From assembly GCF_020165195.1 (NCBI RefSeq), contig NZ_JAIUHR010000019.1, forward strand, positions 1-64,000: a DNA stretch of 64,000 nucleotides, read 5' to 3'. This DNA comes from Mesorhizobium sp. CA14. GTDB taxonomy: Bacteria > Pseudomonadota > Alphaproteobacteria > Rhizobiales > Rhizobiaceae. This document shows, in pieces, positions 1 through 9,128 of this stretch. A program made the translations under genes and the position numbers. The notes under the pieces are model-generated. The model did not search any database. It was not told the origin of the DNA and saw only the letters and a list, made by a program, of their open reading frames with translations. Position 1 is the first letter of the stretch; every line of letters begins with the position of its first letter.

Positions 1-333
1 GCCCCGGCCCCGACGCCTGCCCCTGCAGCGGACCCCTCGGCCGCCGCCCAGGAAGTGGAAAAGCTTCTCAGCGCCGAGACGGCGCGTTGCGAAGGCCTCG
101 CCGCCATCGCTGCCCAGGCCGACCGCCTCGGCGTCACCTTCAACGTGGCGGAAGCCATCAAAACGAAAATGAGCGTGGCCGATGCCCGCTCCAAGGTTCT
201 GGACGCGGCGGCGGCCGGCGACGGCGAAAACGTCTCGGCAATCGCGACCCCGAAGGCGAAGGCCGAAACGAGCAAGGCGCTCGACGCGGCCGGCAAGTCT
301 TCCGCGTGGAAAAAGGCACTCAAGCGCCACTAA
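1..333 (+). CDS. Phage head maturation protease, S49/SppA-like (C-terminal end)
   Basis: The reading frame is open from the first base to a TAA at 331-333, so this is the 3' end of a gene that starts outside the window; about 110 residues are visible. The segment opens with an Ala/Pro-rich linker and then has a helical, Ala/Lys/Glu-rich tail ending in basic residues. No catalytic residues are in view. The assignment rests on position: an S49-type protease that often carries a scaffold-like C-terminus typically sits directly before the decoration protein and capsid gene E in lambda-type head modules. The 24-base gap to the next gene suggests one late operon. It could instead be a separate scaffold protein. 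Confidence 0.6.
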   Translation, partial: APAPTPAPAADPSAAAQEVEKLLSAETARCEGLAAIAAQADRLGVTFNVAEAIKTKMSVADARSKVLDAAAAGDGENVSAIATPKAKAETSKALDAAGKSSAWKKALKRH

Positions 334-357
334 GCGCGGCAACAGGAGATTTCCGCA

Positions 358-1002
358 ATGTCTACCGTTCTCTACGATACCCGCCGGGCCGGCGCTCATA
401 TCATCAGCGAATCCGCTGGCGAAACCGGCGGCATGCGCTCGCGTGCGGTCGGCGTGCTCGCCAGCGGCGTCAAGTATCTCAACGGAACCGTGCTCGGCCA
501 GGTCGTGGTCGGCGCCGCCGTAGCCGCTGCCAATGGCGGCAACACCGGTAACGCTACCATTTCGGCGGTCACGACCGCCGAGGGCGCGAAGCCTGGCGTT
601 TACAAGGTGGATTTCACCGCTGCCACCAAGTTCGACGTGACGGACCCTGACGGCTTCAAGGTCAAGTCCGGCCAGACCGGCGCCGCCTATGCCGACGACC
701 TTGGCTTCACCATCACGGTCGGCGCGACGCCGATGGTTGCGGGTGACGGCTTCACCATCACGGTCGGCGCCGGCACCAAGAAATACAAGAAGCTGGACCC
801 CGCCGCCGGTGACGGTTCGCAGGATGCCGCCGCCATTCTCTTCGGCGATGTCGACGCCACCACGGCCGATCAGAAGGCGGTTCTTACCGTCCGCGAGTCC
901 GAGGTTGCCGACTTCGAACTGGTCTGGCCGGTCGGCATTTCGGCGCCGGCCAAGGCCGCCGCAATCGCCGCGCTCGAAGCAAAAGGAATCACCGTTCGCT
1001 AA
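358..1002 (+). CDS. Phage head decoration protein (lambda gpD family)
   Basis: This 214-residue protein should stabilise the capsid by binding at the three-fold positions of the shell after expansion. The N-terminus has the family's pattern of Tyr-Asp-Thr-Arg followed by a Gly-rich stretch and an LASG...LNGTVLGQV segment, which matches decoration proteins annotated in rhizobial prophages. It is about twice as long as lambda gpD; the middle contains two similar GFTITVGA stretches (about residues 117 and 131), suggesting an internal duplicated beta element. AGGAG lies about 9 bases before the ATG. It sits between the protease and the major capsid gene, as expected. Confidence 0.85.
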   Translation: MSTVLYDTRRAGAHIISESAGETGGMRSRAVGVLASGVKYLNGTVLGQVVVGAAVAAANGGNTGNATISAVTTAEGAKPGVYKVDFTAATKFDVTDPDGFKVKSGQTGAAYADDLGFTITVGATPMVAGDGFTITVGAGTKKYKKLDPAAGDGSQDAAAILFGDVDATTADQKAVLTVRESEVADFELVWPVGISAPAKAAAIAALEAKGITVR

Positions 1003-1035
1003 GCACGGCGACGGGGAAAACGAGGAACCGCACCT

Positions 1036-2118
1036 ATGCATATGGATATCTTCAACGACGACGCGTTTTCCGCCGTCTCTATGACCGTGGCGCTTGAAGA
1101 CTACGAATTCAAGCCGAACCTGATCGGGTCCATGAACCTGTTCACGGACGTTCCGATTGCGACGGAACACGTCTCGGTCGAGCGCCGCGCCGGCAACGTG
1201 CTGAACATCATTCAGACCTCGGAACGCGGCGCGCCGCTGGAAGAGGGCAAGCGCGACGGCCGCTCGATCCGCAAGTACGATACCAGCCGTATCGCCAAGG
1301 GCCACACCATCCGCGCATCGGAGATTTCCAACGTCCGCGCGTTCGGCACCGAGTCGGACCTCGAAACCATGATTTCCTATGTTGGGCGGTTCGAACAGCG
1401 TCTTATCGGCGACGTCGAACTGACCTGGGAAAACATGCAGCTTGGCGCGCTGCAGGGCAAGGTTCTGGACGCTGACGGCAGCGTGATCGTGGATTGGTTC
1501 GATGAATGGGGCATTGACGAGCCCGAGGAAATCGACTTCGCGCTGGACACTGCCGGCACGGACATCGAACAGAAGTGCCGGGGCGTCATCCGTATCATGA
1601 TGAAGGCGGCGCGCGGCGCCTGGACAATCGGCACCCGAGTGGTCGGCCTGGCCGGCGACGCGTTCTTCGACAAGCTCACCGGGCATAAGAGCGTTCGTGA
1701 GATCTACTTGAACACCTCTCAGGCGCAGACGCTTGCCCGCGCCTTCGGCGCTGCCACTCAGAGCGTGTTCAACGCGGGCTCTTACGCCGTCTTCGATTAC
1801 GGCGGCATCCTGTTCATCAACTATCGCGGCACGGACGATTTCAGCGACGACGCAGCGCCTGGCACCAAGGCCGGCCTTGGCATCAAGTCGACCAAGTGCA
1901 AGTTCTTCCCCCTCAACGCGCCCGATGTCTTCCAGAAGGCATTTGCGCCAGGTGAAGCGTTCGACATGGTCAACACCATCGGCCGGCCGCTCTACGCGAT
2001 GATAATCCGCGACGAGAAGCGCAACTTCTGGGTTCGCCCCGAGGTCTATTCCTATCCGCTGTACATCTGCACGCGGCCGGAAATGCTGCTCACCGCCAAG
2101 GCGACCGCCGCCGGTTAA
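1036..2118 (+). CDS. Major capsid protein (phage capsid protein E family)
   Basis: This 360-residue protein is the shell subunit. It matches the lambda gpE family in length and in typical segments: a MDIFNDDAFS start, the PIATEHVSVER region, an RNVRAFG-like turn (SNVRAFGTES) and a C-terminal part ending in RPEMLLTA. It follows the decoration protein, as in lambda D-E. A second in-frame ATG lies two codons downstream (ATGCATATG), and the GAGGAA element upstream could serve either start. HK97-type capsids have a different N-terminal proteolytic region, which is not seen here. Confidence 0.9.
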   Translation: MHMDIFNDDAFSAVSMTVALEDYEFKPNLIGSMNLFTDVPIATEHVSVERRAGNVLNIIQTSERGAPLEEGKRDGRSIRKYDTSRIAKGHTIRASEISNVRAFGTESDLETMISYVGRFEQRLIGDVELTWENMQLGALQGKVLDADGSVIVDWFDEWGIDEPEEIDFALDTAGTDIEQKCRGVIRIMMKAARGAWTIGTRVVGLAGDAFFDKLTGHKSVREIYLNTSQAQTLARAFGAATQSVFNAGSYAVFDYGGILFINYRGTDDFSDDAAPGTKAGLGIKSTKCKFFPLNAPDVFQKAFAPGEAFDMVNTIGRPLYAMIIRDEKRNFWVRPEVYSYPLYICTRPEMLLTAKATAAG

Positions 2119-2135
2119 TCCGGCGGCTTACTCCC

Positions 2136-2465
2136 ATGGATTGGCACGGCCTCCTAGACGATATGACCGGCATAGTTCGGGATACGTTCGGCGAGGCCGT
2201 GGCCGTCATCTACAGGCGCGCCGAGACTGGCGAAATCAAGTCCGACCTGATCGCAATCTTCGATTGGGAACACGCCGAGCTTCATGCCGGCGGCAAGGTG
2301 TCCACCACGTCCCGAATTCCGGTGCTGGACGTTCGCAACGCGGACCTCGGCTTTGATCCTTTGCCGGATGACGAAGTGACGATAGCGGGCCAGGGCTCTT
2401 TCCGCGTCATCGACACCTTTGCGGACTCGTCCAAGAACACAAAGCTGCATCTGCGAAAGAAATAG
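2136..2465 (+). CDS. Head-tail attachment protein (lambda gpFII-like)
   Basis: This small 109-residue protein lies directly after the capsid gene, where lambda-type modules place the gpFII/Phage_attach protein that joins the head connector to the tail. The sequence contains a beta-rich core and a 'D(V)RNADLGFDPLPDDEV' type segment (about residues 66-81), where the protein describes a strand-turn-strand region usual for this fold, and ends in basic residues. There is no strong ribosome site upstream, so translation may depend on coupling. The function is mainly by position plus family pattern. Confidence 0.7.
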   Translation: MDWHGLLDDMTGIVRDTFGEAVAVIYRRAETGEIKSDLIAIFDWEHAELHAGGKVSTTSRIPVLDVRNADLGFDPLPDDEVTIAGQGSFRVIDTFADSSKNTKLHLRKK

Positions 2466-2468
2466 GCG

Positions 2469-3035
2469 ATGGCCTCGGCACCGCATCCGCGAAAGCTCAT
2501 CCGCGCCGCCGCCGTCAACTTGCTCGCGACGTCGGACGCCAGCACGCCGCCGGTGTTCCCTACGGCGGCAAAGGCCCGCGTCTACAACAGCCGAGACTTT
2601 CCCGCCGACGCGCGCATCATGCCCGTGGTTGTGGTCTATAGCGGCGACGATGTCATCGACCCGGACTATCGCCACGATGGCGGGGTGAGGCGGCGCTTTC
2701 TCAAGCTCATGGTTGAGTGCTACGCGGTCGGTGATGACGGCGCCGAGGCCGTAGACGATTGCGCGCTTGAGGTTGAAAACTGGCTTCACGCAAACCCCAC
2801 GCTTGGCAATCTGGTTGAGTGGTGCACGATCAACTCGACCGTTATCGCCTTCGCCGAGACTGCCGAGGTCGCGTTGTGGACCGCCGTCCTTACCTTCGAT
2901 GTCGTCTATTATACGCAACTGATAGAGGTCGAGGGCCGCCGGCCGACGACCGTCATGCTCGGCTATGATCCCGATACCGGCCCCGGCCATGAGCCCGATT
3001 ACACCGATGTAACGGGAGTGATGCCCGATGCTTGA
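2469..3035 (+). CDS. Phage tail completion/terminator-type protein
   Basis: This 188-residue protein starts three bases after the previous stop and overlaps the next gene by eight bases, so it is translated with the head-tail joining set. The arrangement of conserved segments (an N-terminal helix RKLIRAAAVNLL, a PVVVVYSGDD strand and a C-terminal FDVVYYTQ strand) resembles minor tail or terminator proteins of the lambda U / Mu gp37 kind, which cap the tail tube at the head end. No catalytic motif is expected. The family call is tentative, while membership of the virion module is firm. Confidence 0.55.
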   Translation: MASAPHPRKLIRAAAVNLLATSDASTPPVFPTAAKARVYNSRDFPADARIMPVVVVYSGDDVIDPDYRHDGGVRRRFLKLMVECYAVGDDGAEAVDDCALEVENWLHANPTLGNLVEWCTINSTVIAFAETAEVALWTAVLTFDVVYYTQLIEVEGRRPTTVMLGYDPDTGPGHEPDYTDVTGVMPDA

Positions 3036-3597
3036 GCGTCGCGAAAAGGACATCACGGATCTTGAGCGACGGGTTTCGAATTCGGTCCTTGTGGGCAAGG
3101 TTTCGCAGGTCGACCACGCGAAAGCCCGTTACCGCGTGAAGGCGGGCAAATTCGAAAGCGACTGGCTACCATTTACCAGCGCTCGGGCTGGCGAAACGCG
3201 GACCTATGACAGCCTCGACGTGGGCGAACAGGTGGTAATCGTCTCGCCCTCTGGCGACCCCTCTCAAGGCATCATTGTGGGCTCTATCGCCACCCAGGCG
3301 AAGCAAGCGGCGGACAAGGGCAACATTCACCGGACGATATACCCGGACGGCACGGTGGTTGAGTATGACCATGAAGCCAAGGCCTATAAGATGGACGTCG
3401 CCGAGGGCGGCAGCTACGCCCTCAACATCGGCGGCGGGGCCTCGATACACGCCAGCGGCGGCGCTATCAAAATTAAGGCACCTGGGGCCATCGACATAGA
3501 GTCCGCCACGCTCACCCACAACGGCAAGGATATTTCGTATCTGCACGAACACACCGGCGTTGAGCCCGGCGGCGCGAACACCGGCCCGGTGGCGTAA
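3028..3597 (+). CDS. Baseplate assembly protein V (P2 gpV-like central spike)
   Basis: This 189-residue protein forms the membrane-piercing spike under the tail tube. The N-terminal half (about 20-90) has an OB-fold pattern ending in SPSGDPSQGIIVGS, the typical gpV signature. It is followed by a stretch of short beta repeats (about 110-165) expected for the beta-helix spike. The C-terminus has a His pair in HEHTG (about residue 172), which fits the metal-binding tip known in P2-type spikes. The gene begins inside the previous one and is followed by W, J and I, the P2 baseplate order. Confidence 0.88.
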   Translation: MLERREKDITDLERRVSNSVLVGKVSQVDHAKARYRVKAGKFESDWLPFTSARAGETRTYDSLDVGEQVVIVSPSGDPSQGIIVGSIATQAKQAADKGNIHRTIYPDGTVVEYDHEAKAYKMDVAEGGSYALNIGGGASIHASGGAIKIKAPGAIDIESATLTHNGKDISYLHEHTGVEPGGANTGPVA

Positions 3598-3608
3598 GGG
3601 GAACCGCT

Positions 3609-3947
3609 ATGCTTGGAATGGACGCCCTCACCGGCAAGCCGCTTGAAGGCCTTGCGCACCTCAAGCAATCTATCACGGACATTCTTTCGACCCGCATAGG
3701 CACGCGGGTGATGCGCCGCGACTACGGTTCGGATCTTCCGAACCTTGTAGACAACCCCGTCAATTCGGATTTCGCGGTCGACCTCTATATGGCCCTCGCC
3801 GAGGCAATCACCCGATGGGAGCCGCGCCTACGATTGCGGGAAGCTTCGTTTAATCCACTCGGCGACGGCGTTATAGAATTCGGGCTAACCGGCGAATATT
3901 TGCCGGACGGAAAGATCATCACACTTAGCGGAATTGTCATCAAATGA
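3609..3947 (+). CDS. Baseplate wedge protein W (GPW/gp25 family)
   Basis: This 112-residue protein is a subunit of the baseplate wedge and is believed to prime sheath polymerisation. It shows the family hallmarks: ILSTRIGTRVMRRDYGSDLPNL near residues 30-50, including the conserved Arg-Asp-Tyr-Gly, and a REA motif followed by a C-terminal strand. The stop overlaps the ATG of J by four bases (ATGA), which points to translational coupling. Length is normal for the family. Confidence 0.93.
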   Translation: MLGMDALTGKPLEGLAHLKQSITDILSTRIGTRVMRRDYGSDLPNLVDNPVNSDFAVDLYMALAEAITRWEPRLRLREASFNPLGDGVIEFGLTGEYLPDGKIITLSGIVIK

Positions 3948-4792
3948 GCGAGGCGCAATATACGCTTGAAGGACTCCCCGTCCCGGCGGTTATTGCGACC
4001 CTCTCCTACGAAGAGATTCGGCAAGCTACGATCAACAAACTTGTTGAGCTTGACCCCGACTATTCCGCGTTGCTGGAAAGCGACCCCGCAATCAAAGTAA
4101 TTGAGGCGTCGTCGTATCAAGACCTTGTGTTGCGCGAGCGCGTCAACGATGCTGCGAAAGCCAACCTTCTGTTCTTCGCCGCCGGCTCGGACCTCGATCA
4201 CCTCGCCGCTTTCTATGATGTCCTTCGCTTGGTCGGCGAGACGGACGCGGCGCTGCGAAGCCGCACCATCCTGGCGATTCAAGGCCGGTCCACCGGCGGG
4301 CCGGAAGAGCGCTACAAGTTCCTCGCCCGTACCGCTGATGTCCGCGTAAAAGATGTCGCGGTCTATCAAGTTGACGGCGGCCCGAAGCTTCGCGTCGCGC
4401 TGCTTTCTCTTGTCAACGGCGGTGTGCCTGATGCCGCCATGCTGGCCGCTGTAGAGGCAGCGGTGACGGCGCCCGACGCCCGTTCCATCAATGACGTTAT
4501 CGAGGTTGTGTCGGCCACCCAGGCGCCGCAGAACATTGTCTTGAATGTATGGCTTCTGCCGAACGCGCCGGCCGCGATCATTGGCAGCATGGAAACGCTC
4601 ATTCGGGCAGCGTTCTTTGACGAAGGCGGAATCGGCTTCGACCTGAATCCGTCTTGGATTTCGGCTCGCGTCCATATACCCGGCGTCGCCAAAGTCGAGG
4701 TCGTCACCCCGGCGGCTCCAGTCATTGAGAATGACAACCAAGCGGCCACGCTTGGAACCATCACCGTGAACCTCGCGGGGAGGTCGCGGTGA
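3944..4792 (+). CDS. Baseplate assembly protein J (P2 gpJ-like)
   Basis: This 282-residue protein forms the edge of the baseplate together with W and I. The N-terminal third has the usual acidic helices and an ASSYQDLVLRERVNDAAKA-type segment (about 53-70), then ATGSDLDHLA-like residues (AAGSDLDHLAAFYDV), which are diagnostic of the baseplate J family. The gene overlaps W by four bases and I by four bases (GTGA), so W-J-I form a coupled block. The length agrees with P2 gpJ (about 300). Confidence 0.92.
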   Translation: MSEAQYTLEGLPVPAVIATLSYEEIRQATINKLVELDPDYSALLESDPAIKVIEASSYQDLVLRERVNDAAKANLLFFAAGSDLDHLAAFYDVLRLVGETDAALRSRTILAIQGRSTGGPEERYKFLARTADVRVKDVAVYQVDGGPKLRVALLSLVNGGVPDAAMLAAVEAAVTAPDARSINDVIEVVSATQAPQNIVLNVWLLPNAPAAIIGSMETLIRAAFFDEGGIGFDLNPSWISARVHIPGVAKVEVVTPAAPVIENDNQAATLGTITVNLAGRSR

Positions 4793-5880
4793 CGGCGCTG
4801 CACCTTCTCCCAAAGAACGCCTCGCCATTTGAGCGCGCTCTATCCATGTCGTTGGATAGGACGCCCGATTTCGGCGCGATCATTGATAGTATTGCGGGCC
4901 TCAAATACGGCGTCATCCCCGCCGCCTTCTCGCCCTGGGTTGTGGCGGAATACGGTCTTGGCCCGATTTCAGAATATTTCGAAACCGATGCCCAAATCAT
5001 CGCCGCCGGCATCCCGTGGCAGCGTGTCCGGGGCACCCCTGCAGCCGTCCTCGCCGCGTTGTCCTGGCTCGGCTACACCTCGCCAGCAATCGAGGATCAA
5101 AACGAGCGACGCCGGAAGTGGAACCGCTATCAGGTCGCCATGGGCTTGGTGCCTGAAGCTGAATTGCCCGTGCTTCGTGACGCCGAATATCTGGTCGGCA
5201 TTTCGGACCCCGCCCGCTCGGCGTTCATTCGTGGCTGGCACGGCTACAATGTCCGCGCCCTCGAATGGGGTGAACAGAAATGGGGCGAGTCCCTTTGGGG
5301 CGACGACAGCGGCATTCGTCTTGACGGTGGAACCGTGAAGTGGAGCCACGGCGAAGACATCACCGCCAGCATCTTGGCAACCCCGGAAGAACGCGAAGCC
5401 CTCGGCGTCAACGTGACGGTCGGCGACGTTCTCGGATGGGGCACCTTCCCGTGGACGGCGCCCGGCATTTCATGGAACGGCGTTACCGATGCCAGCGCCT
5501 TCAAATCGTTTCTGCTGTCCAGCCTGTCCGTTTACGTGGCCTTCTATGACGCCGCCGGCCTCGTCATCGGCTACCGCCGGCCTGTCGCCGTTCGCAACGT
5601 GACTGCGAACCATGACGCGGCACCCGGAACGGTGTTCTTTCAGGTCGAGGCGCGAACCGACTTCGGCGATAGCGAGGGCGAGCATTGCGCTACCGTGGGT
5701 CTGATTTTTCGCGCCCACAACGCTGACACCGCAAAGCCGGGCAAGCTTTGGCTCGAGCCGGGGGAGATCGCAGTTGAGGCCGGCTTTGACCTCGCCGACA
5801 TGAAGATCGGCGCCGCCCCGGTCGACTTCACCTTCCGGCGGACAGTCCGCCAGCACGTCACCATCGAATTGGAAATCTGA
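4789..5880 (+). CDS. Phage tail protein I (P2 gpI-like), long form
   Basis: The N-terminal 190 residues carry the gpI pattern (LLPKNASPFERALS at the start and a TPAAVLAALSWLGY stretch near residue 90), which places the protein in the baseplate. At 363 residues it is about twice the length of P2 gpI; the C-terminal half (about 195-363) is beta-rich with many Trp and may be an added receptor- or fibre-contacting domain. It starts with GTG in a GTGA overlap with J. Three bases separate it from the next large gene. Function of the extra domain is unknown. Confidence 0.8.
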   Translation: MTALHLLPKNASPFERALSMSLDRTPDFGAIIDSIAGLKYGVIPAAFSPWVVAEYGLGPISEYFETDAQIIAAGIPWQRVRGTPAAVLAALSWLGYTSPAIEDQNERRRKWNRYQVAMGLVPEAELPVLRDAEYLVGISDPARSAFIRGWHGYNVRALEWGEQKWGESLWGDDSGIRLDGGTVKWSHGEDITASILATPEEREALGVNVTVGDVLGWGTFPWTAPGISWNGVTDASAFKSFLLSSLSVYVAFYDAAGLVIGYRRPVAVRNVTANHDAAPGTVFFQVEARTDFGDSEGEHCATVGLIFRAHNADTAKPGKLWLEPGEIAVEAGFDLADMKIGAAPVDFTFRRTVRQHVTIELEI

Positions 5881-5882
5881 AA

Positions 5883-8800
5883 ATGGCGAACGAACAATAT
5901 CTGATCTTCGACAAGGCGAGCCGTCCCGACCTGGCCGATATCTATGACCGTTCGCAAGCGAGTCCGCCGCGCGAGCGCGTGTTGATGCGCGAGCGCAAGT
6001 TTGCGCAGGGCGCCGAGTTCAATGAAGCGTTCTCAATCGAGGCGAGGAAGCGAACGAATATCGGCAACATGATTGCCAGCGACGGCGACCGCCGCAAGGG
6101 TTGCGAAATCATCGTGGACCCGTTCACCGGCGATACGACTTTGGCGGCCGGCGAGGTCTACGTGCGCGGCGATATCCGGCCGGTCGGCGAGGCCACATTT
6201 GCGGGCCTGCCGATTGTGGGTGACGTCGTCGTCGGCGTTCGCGTTTTGCAAACGGTTGTGACGCATGAGGAAGACGAGTCCTTGCTCGGCCTGCATGAGG
6301 AAGCGATTGTTTCTTACGGCGAGCCTGGCGCGGCACGCGAAGAGCTCTCGCTTGTGTGGGGATGGGATGGCGACGGCCAGACTGGCGCCCTGTACCGCGT
6401 CTACCAGATCCGCGACGGGTTCGTTGTCGACCAAACGCCCCCGCCTTCCCTGTCCGGCTTTAACGCCGCGATGGCGGCTCAAGACTATGACGCCCACGAA
6501 AACTATATCGCTCGCGGGTGCCGTGTAACGGCGCTCGGTCTCGCCGATGGCAAACAATGGTTCTCAATCGAGGAAGGCACCGCCAATATCCTGGGGTACA
6601 AGCGGACCCGCAACACTGCAACGCGCTTCGGCCAACCCGAAGAGCCGGACATTCTCAACATCGCCTCGGAGCCGCATACGTTCGATGACGGCGGCACCGG
6701 CACCGCCGTAATCGCGCTTAATCGCTCGCCGATCAATTCGGTCGCTTCGGTCATCGTGACGAAGGAAGTTACCGAAACCATCGTTCGCGGCGCGGTGGCG
6801 AACACGACCGACCTTCTCGGGCACACCGGCGTTGTCTCGATCTCGCTTGTGAAGCAAGGCGCCACGACCTACGCCTCGCCCGCCAGCTACACGCGCAACG
6901 GCGACCGTATCGATTGGTCGCCAGGCGGCGCGGAGCCGGCGCCAGGCAGTTCCTACGACATCACCTATCGATACCTTGACGCCGTGGTGCCCTCAGTTGT
7001 CACACCTACCGGCATCACCATTTCCGGCGGCGTTACCGGCGGCAACGTCTTTGTAAGCTACAACTTCAATCTTCCGCGTCACGACCTCATCTGTCTCGAT
7101 AGGGACGGGAATATCGTTTACCTCAAGGGCATTCCCGCCGTTGAGCAACCGCAGCCGCCAGCGCCCCCGGCCACGTTGCTGGCGCTTTGCGTCGTTGAAA
7201 ACGACTGGTTCGGAACGCCTGCCATCATCAACAACGGCACGCGGTCGCTTCCGTTCTGGCAACTGCAACGAATGTATGACCGCCTTGTCGACGCCATCGA
7301 CTTGATAGCGCTGGCGCGCCTGCAAATGGATATTTCTGCGCGTGAGCCGGTGGCGAAAAAGGGCGTGTTCGTGGACCCGCTCAACGACGACCGCTACCGC
7401 GATGCCGGCGAGGCGCAGAACGGGGCCGTGTTCAATGGCTCATTCCAGATCCCGATTATCCCAAGCTTCCAAGCCTTCTCAATGGCGGCGCCGGCATGCC
7501 TGACCTACACGGAAGAGCCGCTTATTTTGCAAGAGGCGGTGACGGGTTGCACCAAGATCAACCCCTATCAGTCATTCGCGCCTCTTCCCGCGAAAATGTA
7601 TCTGACGCCCTCGCAAGATTTCTGGACCGAAACCCAAGACGTATCGCTTTCGCCCGTCACTCAGGTGTTCGGCCAAGGGAACCGGACGCGCGTCACCAAT
7701 GTGGAAGTCATCACGTCCACGCGCGAGGTCACCGCCTACTTCCTTCGGCAGATCAACGTTGCTTTCGAAATCGACGGCTTCGGCGCGGGCGAAATCCTGC
7801 AAAAGCTCACCTTTGACGGTATCGACGTTACGCCGGCTGGCCCCATCGCTGCCGATGTCAACGGCAAGGTCGTGGGCACCTTCAGTATTCCGGCGAATGT
7901 GCCCTCGGGCACCAAGCACGTCGCAGCCGTGGGCGCTGGCGGTGACAGCGCCGCCGCCGAGTTCACAGGCCAAGGCCGTATCGAGATCAACACTAGCCAA
8001 CAAATAACGACCGTACAGCGGTTCCGCGATCCGCCACCGCGTAGCACAGGCGGCGGCGGCGGCGGTAGCGGCAACGGACCCGGTGGCCGTGGCGGCCAAG
8101 GGAACACTGATCCGGTGGCGCAATCCTTCATGTTCGGCGAGGGCCGGCATATCGCCTCTATCGAGGTCAAGTTTTGCGCCATCGGCAACACCTCGCAGCC
8201 CGTGCTCTGCGAAATCGTGACCATGGATAACGGCTACCCGACGACCGATGTCATCGCGCAGACCGAAACCGATATGCACTCGGCGATTATCGGAACCTGG
8301 CACAAGTTCACCTTTGATCCCCCGGTCTTCGTTCCGGCCGGCGTTGAAACCGCCTTCGTGCTCAAGACGAATGACCCGAACCATTCTGTTTCCTATGCAG
8401 CACGCGGCGGCTTCGATGCGGCCCGGCAGGAATGGATTGGCGCGCAGCCCTACACCATCGGCGTTCGTTTCAGTTCCTCGAATGCGACGACCTGGACGGC
8501 GCACCAAGACGAAGACCTGACTTTCCGCCTCAACGCGGCGAAGTTCGACCCGGTGTCCAAGACTATCGCCCTCGGCACCGTCACCGCAATTTCGCTGTCT
8601 GATTTCATCGCGGAAGCACAGGTGTTCTTGCCGACCGGCGACACCCGGGTCGTGTTCGAAATCGAGCCCGTGGGCGAAACGCCGGTGCGGATCGAGCCCG
8701 GCCAGGTGTGGGAGCGGCAATCGTTCTTCACCGGCAACGCCGCCTTGCGCGCCATCCTAACGGGCACCGATAAGGTTTCGCCCATCATGGGGCGCGACGT

Positions 8801-9119
8801 GCTCGCGATCAAAGGCACGATGCAGGCCAACGGCGTCTATATCAGCGACGCGTTCACGATGGGGAACTTGATCCGCCTCGATGCGGTAATGAAAACCAAG
8901 CTGCCGGCAGGCTCGGCCCTTACCGTTCACTACGACAAGGCTGACGATAATTGGCAACTGTTGCCGCAGGCGTCCGCGACGGTGCTGGCGGATGGCACCT
9001 TTGAGCGGACTTTCCGAACGACAGGCCTGACCGCGATTCAGGGCCGTATCCGTCTTACGCTCACCGGTTCCCCGGCGGCTCGTCCGGCGGTGTCCGACCT
9101 TCGCGCATTCTCGATTTGA
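5883..9119 (+). CDS. Large DUF4815-type baseplate/tail-fibre protein
   Basis: This 1078-residue protein is the largest in the prophage. Its N-terminus (YLIFDKASRPDL, then YDRSQASPP and RERKFAQGAEFNE) matches the DUF4815 family found after gpI in contractile-tail phages of Alpha- and Betaproteobacteria. A Gly-rich linker lies near residues 724-740 and separates the DUF4815 region from a beta-rich C-terminal part. It probably anchors or forms a side fibre on the baseplate; this is inferred from position and size. No enzymatic motif was recognised. Confidence 0.8.
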   Translation: MANEQYLIFDKASRPDLADIYDRSQASPPRERVLMRERKFAQGAEFNEAFSIEARKRTNIGNMIASDGDRRKGCEIIVDPFTGDTTLAAGEVYVRGDIRPVGEATFAGLPIVGDVVVGVRVLQTVVTHEEDESLLGLHEEAIVSYGEPGAAREELSLVWGWDGDGQTGALYRVYQIRDGFVVDQTPPPSLSGFNAAMAAQDYDAHENYIARGCRVTALGLADGKQWFSIEEGTANILGYKRTRNTATRFGQPEEPDILNIASEPHTFDDGGTGTAVIALNRSPINSVASVIVTKEVTETIVRGAVANTTDLLGHTGVVSISLVKQGATTYASPASYTRNGDRIDWSPGGAEPAPGSSYDITYRYLDAVVPSVVTPTGITISGGVTGGNVFVSYNFNLPRHDLICLDRDGNIVYLKGIPAVEQPQPPAPPATLLALCVVENDWFGTPAIINNGTRSLPFWQLQRMYDRLVDAIDLIALARLQMDISAREPVAKKGVFVDPLNDDRYRDAGEAQNGAVFNGSFQIPIIPSFQAFSMAAPACLTYTEEPLILQEAVTGCTKINPYQSFAPLPAKMYLTPSQDFWTETQDVSLSPVTQVFGQGNRTRVTNVEVITSTREVTAYFLRQINVAFEIDGFGAGEILQKLTFDGIDVTPAGPIAADVNGKVVGTFSIPANVPSGTKHVAAVGAGGDSAAAEFTGQGRIEINTSQQITTVQRFRDPPPRSTGGGGGGSGNGPGGRGGQGNTDPVAQSFMFGEGRHIASIEVKFCAIGNTSQPVLCEIVTMDNGYPTTDVIAQTETDMHSAIIGTWHKFTFDPPVFVPAGVETAFVLKTNDPNHSVSYAARGGFDAARQEWIGAQPYTIGVRFSSSNATTWTAHQDEDLTFRLNAAKFDPVSKTIALGTVTAISLSDFIAEAQVFLPTGDTRVVFEIEPVGETPVRIEPGQVWERQSFFTGNAALRAILTGTDKVSPIMGRDVLAIKGTMQANGVYISDAFTMGNLIRLDAVMKTKLPAGSALTVHYDKADDNWQLLPQASATVLADGTFERTFRTTGLTAIQGRIRLTLTGSPAARPAVSDLRAFSI

Positions 9120-9128
9120 GGTTGACCA

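Noticed and set aside
2154-3098. A 314-codon open frame on the - strand within the phage head-tail genes
   Set aside because: It runs across three well-spaced + strand phage genes and has a shadow-type composition.
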